A DNA stretch of 64,000 bases from positions 62,001-126,000 of the forward strand of contig DASVQQ010000022.1 in assembly GCA_036389035.1 (NCBI GenBank). Direction: 5' to 3'. How positions within the stretch are numbered: position 1 is the stretch's first letter; every line of letters begins with the position of its first letter. Of this stretch, positions 35,563 through 45,362 are shown piece after piece. The position numbers were made by a program, and so were the translations under genes. This DNA is from Jatrophihabitans sp. GTDB lineage: Bacteria > Actinomycetota > Actinomycetes > Mycobacteriales > Jatrophihabitantaceae. The notes beneath the pieces were generated by a model. That model was not told the DNA's origin. It searched no databases and saw only the letters and a list, made by a program, of their open reading frames with translations.

Positions 35563-36387
35563 ATGGAGAAGGACCTCATCGCTCGCGGCGCCCTGTGCGG
35601 CGCGATCGCCGGGCTGCTGACGTTCGTGTTCGGCCGGATCTTCGCCGAACCGCACCTTCAGAAGGCCATCGATTACGAGGCCGGCCGCCACGCCGCCCAG
35701 GAGCTGCTCGACAAGAGCGCCGCGCCGCACGAGCATTCCGAGCTGTTCACCCGCACCATCCAGGCCAACGTCGGCATGGGTGTCGGCATGATCGCCTTCG
35801 GTATCGGCATGGGCGTGCTGTTCGCGCTGGTCTACGCGGTCTGCCTCGGCCGGGTCGGCCGGCTGCGGCCCCGCCCGCTGGCGCTGCTGGTCGCCGCCGC
35901 GGGTTTTGTCGGGCTCTACCTGGTGCCGTTCCTGCGCTATCCCGCCAACCCGCCCGCGGTCGGCCTGGAAGACTCCATCGCCCAGCGCACCAGCATGTAC
36001 CTGCTGATGGTGCTGTGCTCGGTGGTGTTCCTGGCGCTGGCCGTCTGGCTCGGTCAGCGGCTGAGGGCCCGCTTCGGCAACTGGAACGCCAGCCTGCTGG
36101 CCGGCGCTGCGTTCGTCCTCGCGATCGGCATCGTGATGGCGGTGCTGCCCTCCTTCGGCCAGCCCGGCTCGGCCTACGAGACGCCGCTACCGCTCACCGA
36201 CGCCAGCGGCGCGATCCGCTACCCCGGCTTCCCCGCCGACGTGCTGTTCTACTTCCGGCTCTACTCGGTCGCCGGTCAACTGCTGCTGTGGACGGCGATC
36301 GGGCTGCTGTTCGCGCCGATGGCCGACCGGCTGCTGAGCCCGGCCACCGTCGGGGCCAACCGGACCGACGCCGAGGCCCGGGCATGA
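35563..36387 (+). CDS. cbtA: CbtA, cobalt transporter membrane subunit
   Basis: A 274-residue membrane protein with about five to six helices. The opening LIARGALCGAIAGLLTFVFGRIFAEP and the internal GMGVGMIAFGIGMGVLFALVY and FLRYPANPPAVG segments are typical of CbtA. It starts 25 bases after cbtB and should be made from the riboswitch-controlled transcript. It imports cobalt for cobalamin synthesis; the energising mechanism is not known from sequence. Confidence 0.94.
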   Translation: MEKDLIARGALCGAIAGLLTFVFGRIFAEPHLQKAIDYEAGRHAAQELLDKSAAPHEHSELFTRTIQANVGMGVGMIAFGIGMGVLFALVYAVCLGRVGRLRPRPLALLVAAAGFVGLYLVPFLRYPANPPAVGLEDSIAQRTSMYLLMVLCSVVFLALAVWLGQRLRARFGNWNASLLAGAAFVLAIGIVMAVLPSFGQPGSAYETPLPLTDASGAIRYPGFPADVLFYFRLYSVAGQLLLWTAIGLLFAPMADRLLSPATVGANRTDAEARA

Positions 36388-36430
36388 CCGCCCGCCCGCG
36401 TCGCTGAACTCCGACGCCCGGCGGCCGGCG

Positions 36431-37165
36431 GTGACCCACGGCGCTGTGCTGGCCGAACTCGCCAGGCTGGGGCCGTTCTTCGCCCTGGAGGCGCATCCAG
36501 CAGGGTCCGCGCCGCAGGCGGGGTGGCGCCCGCTGGAGGAGCTGCTGCGCCAGCCGGGGGCGCTGGAGGCACGGGTCGCGGCGGTGCGTGCCGCCCTGGC
36601 CCAAGCCGGCGGACTGCAACCCGGCGACGTCGAGCCGCGAGTCGCCGTCTCGTTGACCCAGCTGGGCCTGGCTGCCCGGTTGATCTGCCCGGCGCTGGGC
36701 GTGGCGGTGCTCACCGGCCGGCTGCTGCCGGTGGAACCTGGCCTGCTGCGCTGGCGGCCGGGGACCGGCGCGATAGGTCTGTCGTTGCGCGCCGACGCCG
36801 TGCCGCCGGCGGGCAGCGCGGCCACCAGCCTGGCGACGCTGGCCGACGCCCTGGCCGATACGGTGCTGGGCGGCCCGGTACGCGAGCTGATCGAGGGCAG
36901 CACGAAGCTCGGGGTGTCGCCGCAGGTGCTCTGGGGCAACGTAGCCTCGGCTCTCAACGGCACCCGGGCGCTGATCGACGCCGCTGAGCCCGCCCTGCTC
37001 GGGCGCACCGAGGAACTCGTGAGCAGGCTGCTGAGCCGGCCACCGTTGCAGGACACCCACCAGGGCAGCGCCGCGACGGGCTTCCGCCGCCGCAGCTGCT
37101 GCCTGGTGTACCGGCTGTCGCCCACGCAGGCTCCGGTGTGCGGAGACTGCGTGCTGGTGGTGTGA
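36431..37165 (+). CDS. FhuF-like (2Fe-2S)-binding protein, probable ferric-siderophore reductase
   Basis: A 244-residue protein. Its C-terminus carries the FhuF-type cluster ligands Cys223-Cys224 followed 12 residues later by Cys237-x-x-Cys240 (RRSCCLVYRL, VCGDCVL). The FhuF family reduces ferric iron bound to siderophores in the cytosol. The rest is Ala/Leu-rich without other motifs. The GTG start is 43 bases after cbtA on the same strand, so it may share the B12-controlled transcript, an odd link between cobalt import and iron reduction. Confidence 0.8.
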   Translation: MTHGAVLAELARLGPFFALEAHPAGSAPQAGWRPLEELLRQPGALEARVAAVRAALAQAGGLQPGDVEPRVAVSLTQLGLAARLICPALGVAVLTGRLLPVEPGLLRWRPGTGAIGLSLRADAVPPAGSAATSLATLADALADTVLGGPVRELIEGSTKLGVSPQVLWGNVASALNGTRALIDAAEPALLGRTEELVSRLLSRPPLQDTHQGSAATGFRRRSCCLVYRLSPTQAPVCGDCVLVV

Positions 37166-37181
37166 GATCCGGGCTGATCGG

Positions 37182-37252
37182 AGCGGGTGACGGGAATCGA
37201 ACCCGCGCCGTCTGCTTGGGAAGCAGAAACTCTGCCATTGAGCTACACCCGC
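37182..37252 (-). tRNA. tRNA-Gly (anticodon CCC)
   Basis: A full cloverleaf reads on the minus strand: acceptor GCGGGTG pairs with CACCCGC, the D arm is GTAGCTCAATGGCAGAG-like, the anticodon loop is TTCCCAA within TCTGC/GCAGA, and the T arm contains GGTTCGATTCC. The CCA end is not encoded. It decodes GGG. 71 bases, normal for tRNA-Gly. Confidence 0.97.
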
Positions 37253-37329
37253 GTGCGCTACCGCCGCAATCGCATCATCATGGTAGCGAACCGAACTCTC
37301 CGGTCCAGCCGGTCACCCGCCCCAACCCG

Positions 37330-37572
37330 TCAGGCCGAATGGCTCAGTTGCATCCAATCGGCGTCGGTGTCCGGCGCGAACAGGACACCGGGCCCGCAGT
37401 CGAAGACCCGCTCGATCGCCCGGGCCGTCCCGAGCGAGCAGGTGGTGCGCCGGCCGGTGAACAGGTGGTTCACGGTGGCGTGACCCAGGCCGGCGGCGCG
37501 TGCGAGTTGCCGCTCGGACAGGCCCGCGGCGTCCAGGAAGTCGATCAGCGTCTGGCGACTACGAAGCTGCAT
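37330..37572 (-). CDS. XRE-type helix-turn-helix protein
   Basis: An 80-residue protein with an almost complete lambda-repressor-like fold: LIDFLDAAGLSERQLARAAGLGHATVNHLFTGRR contains the two recognition helices. There is no additional domain. It is divergent from another HTH-like gene across a 323-base AT-richer region with a 12-bp perfect palindrome. Such small XRE proteins often come from mobile elements or act as autoregulators; no phage genes are adjacent. Confidence 0.82.
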   Translation of the reverse strand: MQLRSRQTLIDFLDAAGLSERQLARAAGLGHATVNHLFTGRRTTCSLGTARAIERVFDCGPGVLFAPDTDADWMQLSHSA

Positions 37573-37895
37573 CGGTTCTCACCTCTGCCCACACCGAAAA
37601 GCTGAAACCAATCCGTTTGTCATGTTTCCCCCTCGTGCAGATGGCTCAGAAGTGACATCCGTCGCGCGGATGCACCGCGGAAGTCGATGCGTTGATCCGT
37701 GGAAGCCCTGGCCAGCACAATGACAAACCGGACTAGGCAGTTCGTCTATTGTTCGTCTATACTGTCTATAGTCGCTAGCGACCAGCGACGTGATAGTAAT
37801 CAGGACAACTCGGTACGAGCAAGAGCTGTTCTTTGTTAAGCGTCCCCTCTACGCTGTCGTTGCTATTCAGCAGACGATGAAGGAACCCGCCGCTA
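37573..37895. promoter_or_regulatory. divergent control region with repeats and a 12-bp palindrome
   Basis: AT-richer spacer. GTTCGTCTAT is repeated at 37740-37749 and 37751-37760 (11-bp period) with GTCTAT again at 37764. TATACT (37758-37763) is a good -10. GTCGCTAGCGAC at 37771-37782 is a perfect 12-bp palindrome just downstream, in operator position. A 39-codon open frame from 37720 was not accepted as a gene. Confidence 0.55.
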
Positions 37896-38420
37896 TTGAG
37901 CACGCTGTCCGAGTACTTGAACGAGCACTTACCGACCGGTTGGCAGAAGCCACAGTTGGTGGAGGCGCTCAGCGGCACGCTCGACCGGGCGACGGTCTAC
38001 CGGTACCTGGCCGGAAGTCACCCGCGAAGTCCGGCCGAGGCAGTGCTCGAGGCGTTCGCCGCGGTGCTTCCCGGAGTGTCGGTCGTCGAGCTGCGGGCGG
38101 CGGCCAACCTGTCGACCGGCGCCGAGGAACCGTGGATTCCGCCGGTCGAGGCGAACCGGCTCAGCTACGCGCAGCGGCGAGCGCTGGAGGCGTTCATCAA
38201 AGCGACGGTGGGCCCGGTCGACGACTTCGACGAGGCCGTGAATCCGGAGACAGCGGTGGGTGATCCCCCCAGCGGCCCGGCGTTGACCGAGCAGGAGCGG
38301 GCCGAGGTCGAAAGCTACGTCCGCCGGCTGCACGCCTCGGGGCGTAAGGATCTCGCCGACCGGGTGGCGGCCTCGCTGGAGACCAACTCGAACGTCGACA
38401 CCGCCAAGCGCCCGGGCTGA
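37896..38420 (+). CDS. HTH-containing regulator-like protein
   Basis: A 174-residue protein whose first 70 residues look like a small DNA-binding domain (KPQLVEALSGTLDRATVYRYLAGSHPRSPAEAVLEAFAAVL). A linker and a C-terminal charged helical segment (LTEQERAEVESYVRRLHASGRKDLADRVAASL) follow. The TTG start follows AAGGA about 12 bases upstream. Similar proteins with an XRE-like head accompany other actinomycete regulators; no ligand domain is recognised. It is divergent from the smaller XRE gene. Confidence 0.7.
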   Translation: MSTLSEYLNEHLPTGWQKPQLVEALSGTLDRATVYRYLAGSHPRSPAEAVLEAFAAVLPGVSVVELRAAANLSTGAEEPWIPPVEANRLSYAQRRALEAFIKATVGPVDDFDEAVNPETAVGDPPSGPALTEQERAEVESYVRRLHASGRKDLADRVAASLETNSNVDTAKRPG

Positions 38421-38466
38421 CGCCTGACGTCGCGAGCGCGACAGCGGGTTCGGTACTGTCCGCGCC

Positions 38467-39045
38467 ATGCTGTTGAGCGATCGCGACATCCGGGCCGAGA
38501 TCAAGGCAGGCCGGCTGCGGTTGCAGCCATGGGACCCTGAACTCGTCCAGCCGTCCTCGATCGACGTCCGGCTGGACCGGTACTTCCGGGTCTTCAACAA
38601 CTCCCAGTACACCCACATCGACCCCGCGCTGCAGCAGGACGAGCTGACCTCGCTGGTGGAACCGGCCGGCGACGAGCCGTTCGTGCTGCATCCCGGCGAA
38701 TTCGTGCTCGGCTCGACGCTCGAGATCGTCACCCTGCCCGACGACCTGGCCAGCCGCCTGGAGGGCAAGTCCTCGCTCGGCAGGCTGGGACTGATCACCC
38801 ATGCCACCGCGGGCTTCATCGACCCGGGGTTCTCCGGGCACATCACCCTGGAGCTGTCCAACGTGGCCAACCTGCCGATCACCCTGTGGCCTGGCATGAA
38901 GATCGGCCAGCTCTGCGTGTTCCGGTTGTCCTCACCGGCCGAGCATCCCTACGGCAGCGAGCGTTACGGCTCGCGCTACCAGGGCCAGCGAGGGCCGACC
39001 CCGAGCCGGTCCTATCGCAACTTCACCCGGTGGCCGACCGCCTGA
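38467..39045 (+). CDS. dcd: dCTP deaminase (probably bifunctional dCTP deaminase/dUTPase)
   Basis: A 192-residue trimeric enzyme making dUMP precursor from dCTP. Conserved segments: [34 protein letters not shown] with the catalytic Ser/Arg, and [21 protein letters not shown] with the catalytic Glu. Length and sequence match the mycobacterial bifunctional form that converts dCTP directly to dUMP; this second activity is inferred. TACTGT lies seven bases before the ATG with no ribosome site, so the transcript is probably leaderless. Confidence 0.95.
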   Translation: MLLSDRDIRAEIKAGRLRLQPWDPELVQPSSIDVRLDRYFRVFNNSQYTHIDPALQQDELTSLVEPAGDEPFVLHPGEFVLGSTLEIVTLPDDLASRLEGKSSLGRLGLITHATAGFIDPGFSGHITLELSNVANLPITLWPGMKIGQLCVFRLSSPAEHPYGSERYGSRYQGQRGPTPSRSYRNFTRWPTA

Positions 39046-39081
39046 GCAGGACGGCCCCAGCCTGCGGCCCGTCCGCGAGGG

Positions 39082-39831
39082 CTACGGCGCCGAGTCGCGT
39101 GTGGACCGGACGGTGAAGTCCTGCCGCCACCGGTCGGCCAGCGTCAGGTCACCGCGCAGGGCCACGTCGTCATCATCGGCCCGGTTCCACACCCACCGGT
39201 AGAGATCACTCGCCAGACCGAACACGCTCAGGTCGGCGTCGTCCACGGCCGCCGGCTGGCAGCTCAGCAGGTCCGGGCCGACACTCAGCGTCCAGGACGC
39301 GTTGGAGTCCAGCGGCGTCAGCGAGATCATCTGGTTTCCGGGCAGGCCACCGCGGTCAAAGCGCGCGGCCGGGCCGGTGAGCAACTCCTCGATGCCGTCG
39401 ACCGCGAACTCCGGCGCGAAGTCCGCGACGCCGAAGCCGGCCGCCAGCTCAACGTCGACCCGGTGGATGGCGGTCTCGTGCGCCAGCCGGCGAGCCCAGA
39501 ACAGCTTGGCCGACCGGGCCGGCGTCATGGTCCAGATCGCCGCGGAGTCCGACACCGACCGCAGCTGGCTCAGCACGTCACGCAGCCCGGCCTCATAGAC
39601 CTCGAACAGCTCGCTCTGGTCGGGTGCGCTGAACTCGAAGGCGTTCGGCTGGCCACCGTGCAGGATCGAGCTCGCCCAGTGGTGCACCTTGGTGATGTGC
39701 CCCAGGAGCCGGGCAAGGTCCCAGCCGGGACAGGACGGCACGGCGGCACGCGGCGACGGCTGGCGCGCGGAATCCCGCAACAGCCGGCCCTGCCGCTCCA
39801 GTTCGTCGAGGTACTGCTCGAATTCCAACAC
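39082..39831 (-). CDS. maleylpyruvate isomerase-fold (MDMPI/DinB-like) protein
   Basis: A 249-residue protein with the mycothiol-dependent maleylpyruvate isomerase N-terminal four-helix domain. Metal-ligand positions appear in LARLLGHITKVHHWASSIL and RRLAHETAIHRVDVELAAGFG. A C-terminal SCP2-like domain follows (PLDSNASWTLSVGPDLLSC). Many such proteins are annotated only as TIGR03083/TIGR03086-type, with unknown substrates. The GTG start abuts the ilvE stop (TGAGTG), so it is translationally coupled to ilvE. Confidence 0.87.
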   Translation of the reverse strand: MLEFEQYLDELERQGRLLRDSARQPSPRAAVPSCPGWDLARLLGHITKVHHWASSILHGGQPNAFEFSAPDQSELFEVYEAGLRDVLSQLRSVSDSAAIWTMTPARSAKLFWARRLAHETAIHRVDVELAAGFGVADFAPEFAVDGIEELLTGPAARFDRGGLPGNQMISLTPLDSNASWTLSVGPDLLSCQPAAVDDADLSVFGLASDLYRWVWNRADDDDVALRGDLTLADRWRQDFTVRSTRDSAP

Positions 39832-40920
39832 TCAGCTGAGCCGGTGCATCCAGCCGTGCGGGTCGGGGGCCTGCCCGGTCTGCACGTCGAGCAGCGCCTT
39901 GCGCAGCCGCATGCTCACCGGTCCCGGCCCGCCGTCGCCGACCGTCCACTCGGCATCGGCGCTCTTGACGTGACCGACGGGGGTGATCACCGCGGCGGTG
40001 CCGCAGGCGAAGACCTCGGTCAGCTCGCCGCTGGCATTACCGGCCCGCCAGTCCTCGGTCGAGACAACCGCCTCATCCGTGCTGTAACCCAGGTCCTGGG
40101 CAATGGTGAGCAGCGACTCCCGGGTGATGCCGGGCAGCAGCGTGCCGGTCAGCTTCGGGGTCACCAGCCGGGCGTCGGCGCCGCTGCCATAGACGAAGTA
40201 CAGGTTCATGCCGCCCATCTCCTCGACGTAGCGGTGCTCCACGGCGTCGAGCCAGACGACCTGGTCGCAGCCCTGCTCGGCAGCCTGCGCCTGGGCCGCC
40301 AGCGAGGCGGCGTAGTTGCCGGCGCACTTGGCGTCGCCGGTGCCCCCCGGGGCGGCCCGGCTGTACTCGGTCGAGAGCCACACGGTCACCGGCTTGACGC
40401 CACTGGAGAAGTACGGCCCGGCGGGCGAGGCGATCAGCAGGTAGGAGTAGGCGTTGGCCGCCCGGACGCCCAGCGCGGCCTCGGTGGCCATCATGAACGG
40501 CCGCAGGTACAGCGAGGCATCCGGAGCGTCGCTGACCCAGGCCTGGTCGATGTCCACCAGAGCCCGGACGGACTCCAGGAACAGCTCGGCGGGCAGTTCG
40601 GGCATCGCCAGCCGCTGGGCCGAACGGGCCATTCTGGCGGCGTTGGCCTCCGGCCGGAACGTCGCGATCGAGCCGTCCGGCTGGCGGTAGGCCTTGAGTC
40701 CCTCGAAGATCAGCTGGCCGTAGTGCAGGGCGCTGGTGGCCGGGTCGAGGGACAGCGGGCCGTAGGGCAGCACCGCGCCCGGCCCCCAGCCGTCGGCAGG
40801 AGTCCAGTCGATTCTGACCATGTGGTCGGTGCGGAACTGGCCGAAGCCAGGGTTGGCCAACGCGGCAGCCCGCTCGGCCTCGGGAAGCGGGTTGGGGTTG
40901 CGCTGCACGGTGAAGGACAT
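39832..40920 (-). CDS. ilvE: branched-chain amino acid aminotransferase
   Basis: Fold-type IV PLP enzyme interconverting leucine, isoleucine and valine with their 2-oxoacids. Length 362 is normal for the eukaryote/actinobacterial type. Lys198 in GTGDAKCAGNYAASL is the PLP lysine, and LHYGQLIFEGLKAYRQPDG and CGTAAVITPVGHV are family hallmarks. The start has no Shine-Dalgarno; a TAGGAT -10 lies eight bases upstream and ATGACG 17 bases further, so the message appears leaderless. Its products could feed the branched-chain-type dehydrogenase operon in this window. Confidence 0.95.
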   Translation of the reverse strand: MSFTVQRNPNPLPEAERAAALANPGFGQFRTDHMVRIDWTPADGWGPGAVLPYGPLSLDPATSALHYGQLIFEGLKAYRQPDGSIATFRPEANAARMARSAQRLAMPELPAELFLESVRALVDIDQAWVSDAPDASLYLRPFMMATEAALGVRAANAYSYLLIASPAGPYFSSGVKPVTVWLSTEYSRAAPGGTGDAKCAGNYAASLAAQAQAAEQGCDQVVWLDAVEHRYVEEMGGMNLYFVYGSGADARLVTPKLTGTLLPGITRESLLTIAQDLGYSTDEAVVSTEDWRAGNASGELTEVFACGTAAVITPVGHVKSADAEWTVGDGGPGPVSMRLRKALLDVQTGQAPDPHGWMHRLS

Positions 40921-40928
40921 AGTTAGAC

Positions 40929-40957
40929 ATCCTAATGACCCGTTCGCACGCCGTCAT
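40929..40957 (-). promoter_or_regulatory. ilvE promoter (leaderless)
   Basis: On the minus strand, ATGACG (-35, 40957-40952), 17 bases, TAGGAT (-10, 40934-40929), then eight bases to the ATG. The expected transcription start falls at or next to the A of the start codon. Confidence 0.6.
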
Positions 40958-41045
40958 CCTGACGCGGGCGGCAGAGCCGATCAGGCCTGCGACCGCGACC
41001 GCGCAAGCCGGCGACCGGCGCGACGCTGGGGCGGCCGGCGCCGCG

Positions 41046-41636
41046 CTAGCCGGCGGCCAACACCGCGGGCAGGGTGGCGGTGAGCACCCGCAGCAACTCC
41101 TCCTTGGACAGCTGCGGATCGGCCGCCCAGCTCAGCACCGCCTCCTCCACCATCGCCGACCAGCCACGGGCCAGCAACCGGACGGTCGGGCTGTCCTGCA
41201 CCCCGTAGGCCCCGAGGTTGTCGGTGATCCGGGCGGTCAGCGCGGCCCGGGTCCGGTCGAAGATCTCCAGCATCGCCTCGTCACCGCCGGCGGCGCCGCG
41301 GACGAGGGAGATGTAGGCCTGCGGGTTGGCCAGCACGTAGTCGATGTACCGGGTCAGCGACAACCTCAACCGGGCGGTCGGCTCGTGTGACGGGTCGGAC
41401 CTGGTGCGGGCCAGCAGGTCATCGGCGGCCCGCTGAACCACCGCTCGGTGAAAGTCCTGCTTGTTCTTGAAGTAATGGAACAGCAGGCCCCGGGAGATGC
41501 CGGCTTCTTCGGCCAGGGCGTCGACAGACAGCTCTTCCAGCGTCCGGGTAGCCAGCATCCTGACGCCGAGGTCGAGCAACTGCTCCCGGCGCGCGTCCGG
41601 ACTCAACCGGATCCGTTTGGACGTAGTCGTTGTCAT
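41046..41636 (-). CDS. TetR family transcriptional regulator
   Basis: A 196-residue repressor. The N-terminal HTH is LSVDALAEEAGISRGLLFHYFKNKQDFHRAVV; the C-terminal part is helical and carries DPSHEPTARLRLSLTRYIDYVLANPQAYISLVRGAAG, typical of TetR_C regulators of lipid or amine metabolism. The ATG chosen follows two weaker upstream codons. A perfect ATGGAC-GTT-GTCCAT palindrome lies 38 bases upstream, likely its own operator. It is 125 bases before ilvE on the same strand. Confidence 0.88.
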   Translation of the reverse strand: MTTTTSKRIRLSPDARREQLLDLGVRMLATRTLEELSVDALAEEAGISRGLLFHYFKNKQDFHRAVVQRAADDLLARTRSDPSHEPTARLRLSLTRYIDYVLANPQAYISLVRGAAGGDEAMLEIFDRTRAALTARITDNLGAYGVQDSPTVRLLARGWSAMVEEAVLSWAADPQLSKEELLRVLTATLPAVLAAG

Positions 41637-41662
41637 CGGCAACCGTGCCCCACCAGCACCAT

Positions 41663-41702
41663 GGGATTATCTTATGGACGTTGTCCATCCCTGGGATTAT
41701 CT
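41663..41702 (-). promoter_or_regulatory. tetR operator and flanking direct repeats
   Basis: ATGGAC (41674-41679), GTT, GTCCAT (41683-41688) is a 15-bp palindrome, flanked on each side by the identical 10-mer GGGATTATCT (41663 and 41693). Read on the minus strand these give AGATAATCCC, so a GATAAT -10 sits on both sides of the operator. Confidence 0.65.
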
Positions 41703-41760
41703 GGGCTTTCGGCCTGTTCGGGCCGCTCACGACCTATCTCCGGAACGGGATGCGGGGCGG

Positions 41761-42249
41761 TCACGCCTGGGGCGACAACTGGCCGCGACGGCGCATCGGC
41801 AGATGGCTGATGCCGTCTTCGAGGTACTCCGCGCCGGCGGGCTCGAAGCCGAAGCGCTGGTACCAGCCCGCCAGCGGCGACTGCGCGTCCAGCACCACCT
41901 CGATACCGGCCGGCAGATCACCGGCCGAGGCGGCGTCGGAGTCCAGGAAGTCCAGCGCCCGGCGCATCAGGACGGTGGCGATCCCGCTGGCCCTGGCTTG
42001 CCGGGCGGTGGCGACCCGGCCGATCCGGGCGGTGCCTCGATCCTCACGCAGGATGCGCAGGGTGGCGATCACGGCGCCGTCCTCGGTGGCCCACAGCCAG
42101 CGGGTGCCCGGCTCCAGGTCCCGGCCGTCCAGCTCGAGGAACGGACACTGCTGCTCCACCACGAAGACGTCCACCCGAAGCTGGAGAATCCGGTAGAGGG
42201 TGCCGGCGTCCAGGTCGACCGGCTCGGCCAGGTGCAGCTCGAGGCTCAC
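41761..42249 (-). CDS. GNAT acetyltransferase, ElaA-like
   Basis: A 162-residue GNAT protein of the ElaA type: LYRILQLRVDVFVVEQQCPFLELDGRDLEPGTRWLWA at the start, RIGRVATARQARASGIATVLMRRAL as the acetyl-CoA loop, and GWYQRFGFEPAGAEYLEDGISHLPMR at the end. The GTG start is where the family begins. Its substrate is unknown. It ends next to the tetR control region. Confidence 0.88.
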   Translation of the reverse strand: MSLELHLAEPVDLDAGTLYRILQLRVDVFVVEQQCPFLELDGRDLEPGTRWLWATEDGAVIATLRILREDRGTARIGRVATARQARASGIATVLMRRALDFLDSDAASAGDLPAGIEVVLDAQSPLAGWYQRFGFEPAGAEYLEDGISHLPMRRRGQLSPQA

Positions 42250-42387
42250 CCCGCCAGCGTAGCCAGCCGGTTGGATCGGCCCACGCGAGCCCGAACACAA
42301 CCCTGACAATTCTCTGTTTGGCGGCAAACCTTGACGTGGCACTGTCGGCAGGGTCCACTCATCCCAGCTGGCGATCAGGGAGATCAC

Positions 42388-43014
42388 ATGTTGAAGAAGA
42401 TGGCGCTCGCGGCATCGGCCGCGGTCGTGGTGCTCGGAGCCGGCACGGCCGCGCTCGCCACCTCGACCAGCGCCCCCACCAAGCCCGGTACCCCCGGTAC
42501 GACCAGCGCCCCGGCCAAGCCCAGTACCCCCGGTGCGACCAGCGCCCCCACCAAACCCGGTAACCCGGCCAAGCCCGGCACGTCCGGCCTCGCTCCGGGC
42601 GCCGCGGCGCCGGACAAGGCGCGAGGACCCAAGGCCCGCAAGCTCGCGCTCAAGGCGCTGGGGCGGGCCCTGCACGCCCAGTGGGTCACCCCCGACGGCG
42701 ACAGCGAGAACACCTTCGTGACCCACAACGCGATTCGCGGTGAGGTCACGGCGGTCTCGGCCACCTCGATCACCGTCAAGGCGCTGGACGGCGTCACCCA
42801 GACCTATGCGATCACCGGCGACACCAAGGTGCACCTCCGCAAGGGCCTGCCGAGCCTGGGCAAGGGCAAGAGCGGCGAGCGGGGCAACCGCGGCGGCCTC
42901 GGCAACGGCCCGGCCGGAACGATCAGCGACGTGCGCACCGGCGACCAGGTGGCCGTCACCGGCATCGGAACCACCAGCCTGACCGCTCAGCACGTGGTGG
43001 ACGCGACGCCGTAG
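42388..43014 (+). CDS. secreted DUF5666-like protein with Pro-rich stalk
   Basis: A 208-residue exported protein: signal peptide (MALAASAAVVVLGAGTAALA), then a low-complexity stalk of about 45 residues built on TSAPTKPGTPG-type repeats, and a C-terminal OB-like domain (NAIRGEVTAVSATSITVKAL, TYAITGDTKVHL, GDQVAVTGIGTTSLTAQHV) resembling DUF5666. A GGGAG site lies upstream of the ATG. It is convergent with the two-component genes. Function unknown; envelope-associated binding is a guess. Confidence 0.78.
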   Translation: MLKKMALAASAAVVVLGAGTAALATSTSAPTKPGTPGTTSAPAKPSTPGATSAPTKPGNPAKPGTSGLAPGAAAPDKARGPKARKLALKALGRALHAQWVTPDGDSENTFVTHNAIRGEVTAVSATSITVKALDGVTQTYAITGDTKVHLRKGLPSLGKGKSGERGNRGGLGNGPAGTISDVRTGDQVAVTGIGTTSLTAQHVVDATP

Positions 43015-43036
43015 TCTCACCGGCCGACCCGGGAGC

Positions 43037-44427
<1,391 letters not shown>

Positions 44428-44431
<4 letters not shown>

Positions 44432-45249
44432 CGGGGTCCGGCCTGACCCGGTGTGGGGCTGGGCTGGGTGGGGCTGGGCCGGGTGGGACTGGACTGGGTG
44501 GGACTGGGCCGGGTGGGACTGGGCTGGCGGAAGCTGGGCGGTGTCCGGCTCGGCTCGACGGCGTAGCCGACCCCGCGCACGGTCCGGATCGGGCTCGCGT
44601 CGCCAAGCTTGGCGCGGACCTGCGCGATGTGCACGTCGACGGTGCGAGCCCCGGCGACCGCGGAGTAGCCCCACACCTCGCTGAGAAGTTGCTCCCGCCC
44701 GAAAACCCGGCCGGGCCGGCGCATCAGGTAGGCCAGCAGGTCGAACTCGGTGGCGGTCAGGTTGATCTCGTGGTCACCGGCGTGCACCCGCCGTGCGGCC
44801 GGGTCCAGCCGGATCGAGCCGACCTGCAGCGTGACGGGAGCCTCATCGACCGGCTGGGTCCGGCGCAGCACCGAGCCCACCCGGGCCACCAGCTCGCGGG
44901 GCGAGAACGGCTTGGTGATGTAGTCATCGGCGCCGAGTTCCAGCCCGACGATCCGGTCCACCTCGTCGTCGCGGGCGGTCACGAACAGCACCGGCGTCCA
45001 GTCCTGGGCTGCCCGCAGCCGGCGGCAGACCTCGATGCCGTCGATCCCGGGCAGCCCGACGTCCAGGATGACCGCTGCCGGGCCGAACCGGCTGACCGCG
45101 GCCAGCCCGGCCTCGCCGTCGCGTTCGAGCCGGACGGCGAAGCCGGCTGCTGCCAGGTTCAGCCGGATCAGCTCGGCGATGGCCGGCTCGTCCTCGATCA
45201 CCAGAATCAGCCCGCGGGCGCTCGCGCGGCTGGGCAGGTCGGTCGGCAC
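44428..45249 (-). CDS. OmpR/PhoB-type response regulator with PSPT-repeat tail
   Basis: A 273-residue regulator: receiver with acidic pocket at 20-21, phospho-acceptor Asp63 (ILDVGLPGIDG) and Lys113 (ITKPFSPREL), then a winged-helix effector (EINLTATEFDLLAYLMRRPGRVFGREQLL, RTVRGVGYAVEPS). After the DNA-binding domain comes a tail of about 35 residues made of PSPTR/PSPTQ repeats, encoded by a 15-bp tandem array. The tail is not part of the family. The GTG start has TACAGT six bases upstream and no ribosome site, so the transcript is probably leaderless. Confidence 0.92.
44459..44530. repeat. 15-bp tandem repeat in the response regulator 3' end
   Basis: Four to five copies of CTGGGCCGGGTGGGA-like units, encoding the PSPTR/Q tail on the minus strand. 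Copy number is likely to vary between strains. Confidence 0.85.
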
Positions 45250-45362
45250 AGCGGAACTGTACGAGGCTCCGGCCTCGACCAGGTCACCTGCAGATCAGGA
45301 TCAGGTACGAGTCCGAAGGTTTCGCGGCAGGAACCGGACCGGGCAGCCGCGCGGGCCGAGGG

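Noticed and set aside
37182..37252. Genomic island anchored at tRNA-Gly
   Set aside because: No integrase and no direct repeat of the tRNA 3' end was found nearby, and the flanking genes (dcd, ilvE) are core.
37720..37839. 39-codon frame starting at an ATG near 37720
   Set aside because: It covers the promoter-like repeats and the palindrome, has no ribosome site and no recognisable sequence.
41761..43020. 419-codon minus frame that includes the GNAT gene
   Set aside because: Only the last 162 codons are GNAT; the upstream part is antisense to the secreted DUF5666-like gene and is low complexity.
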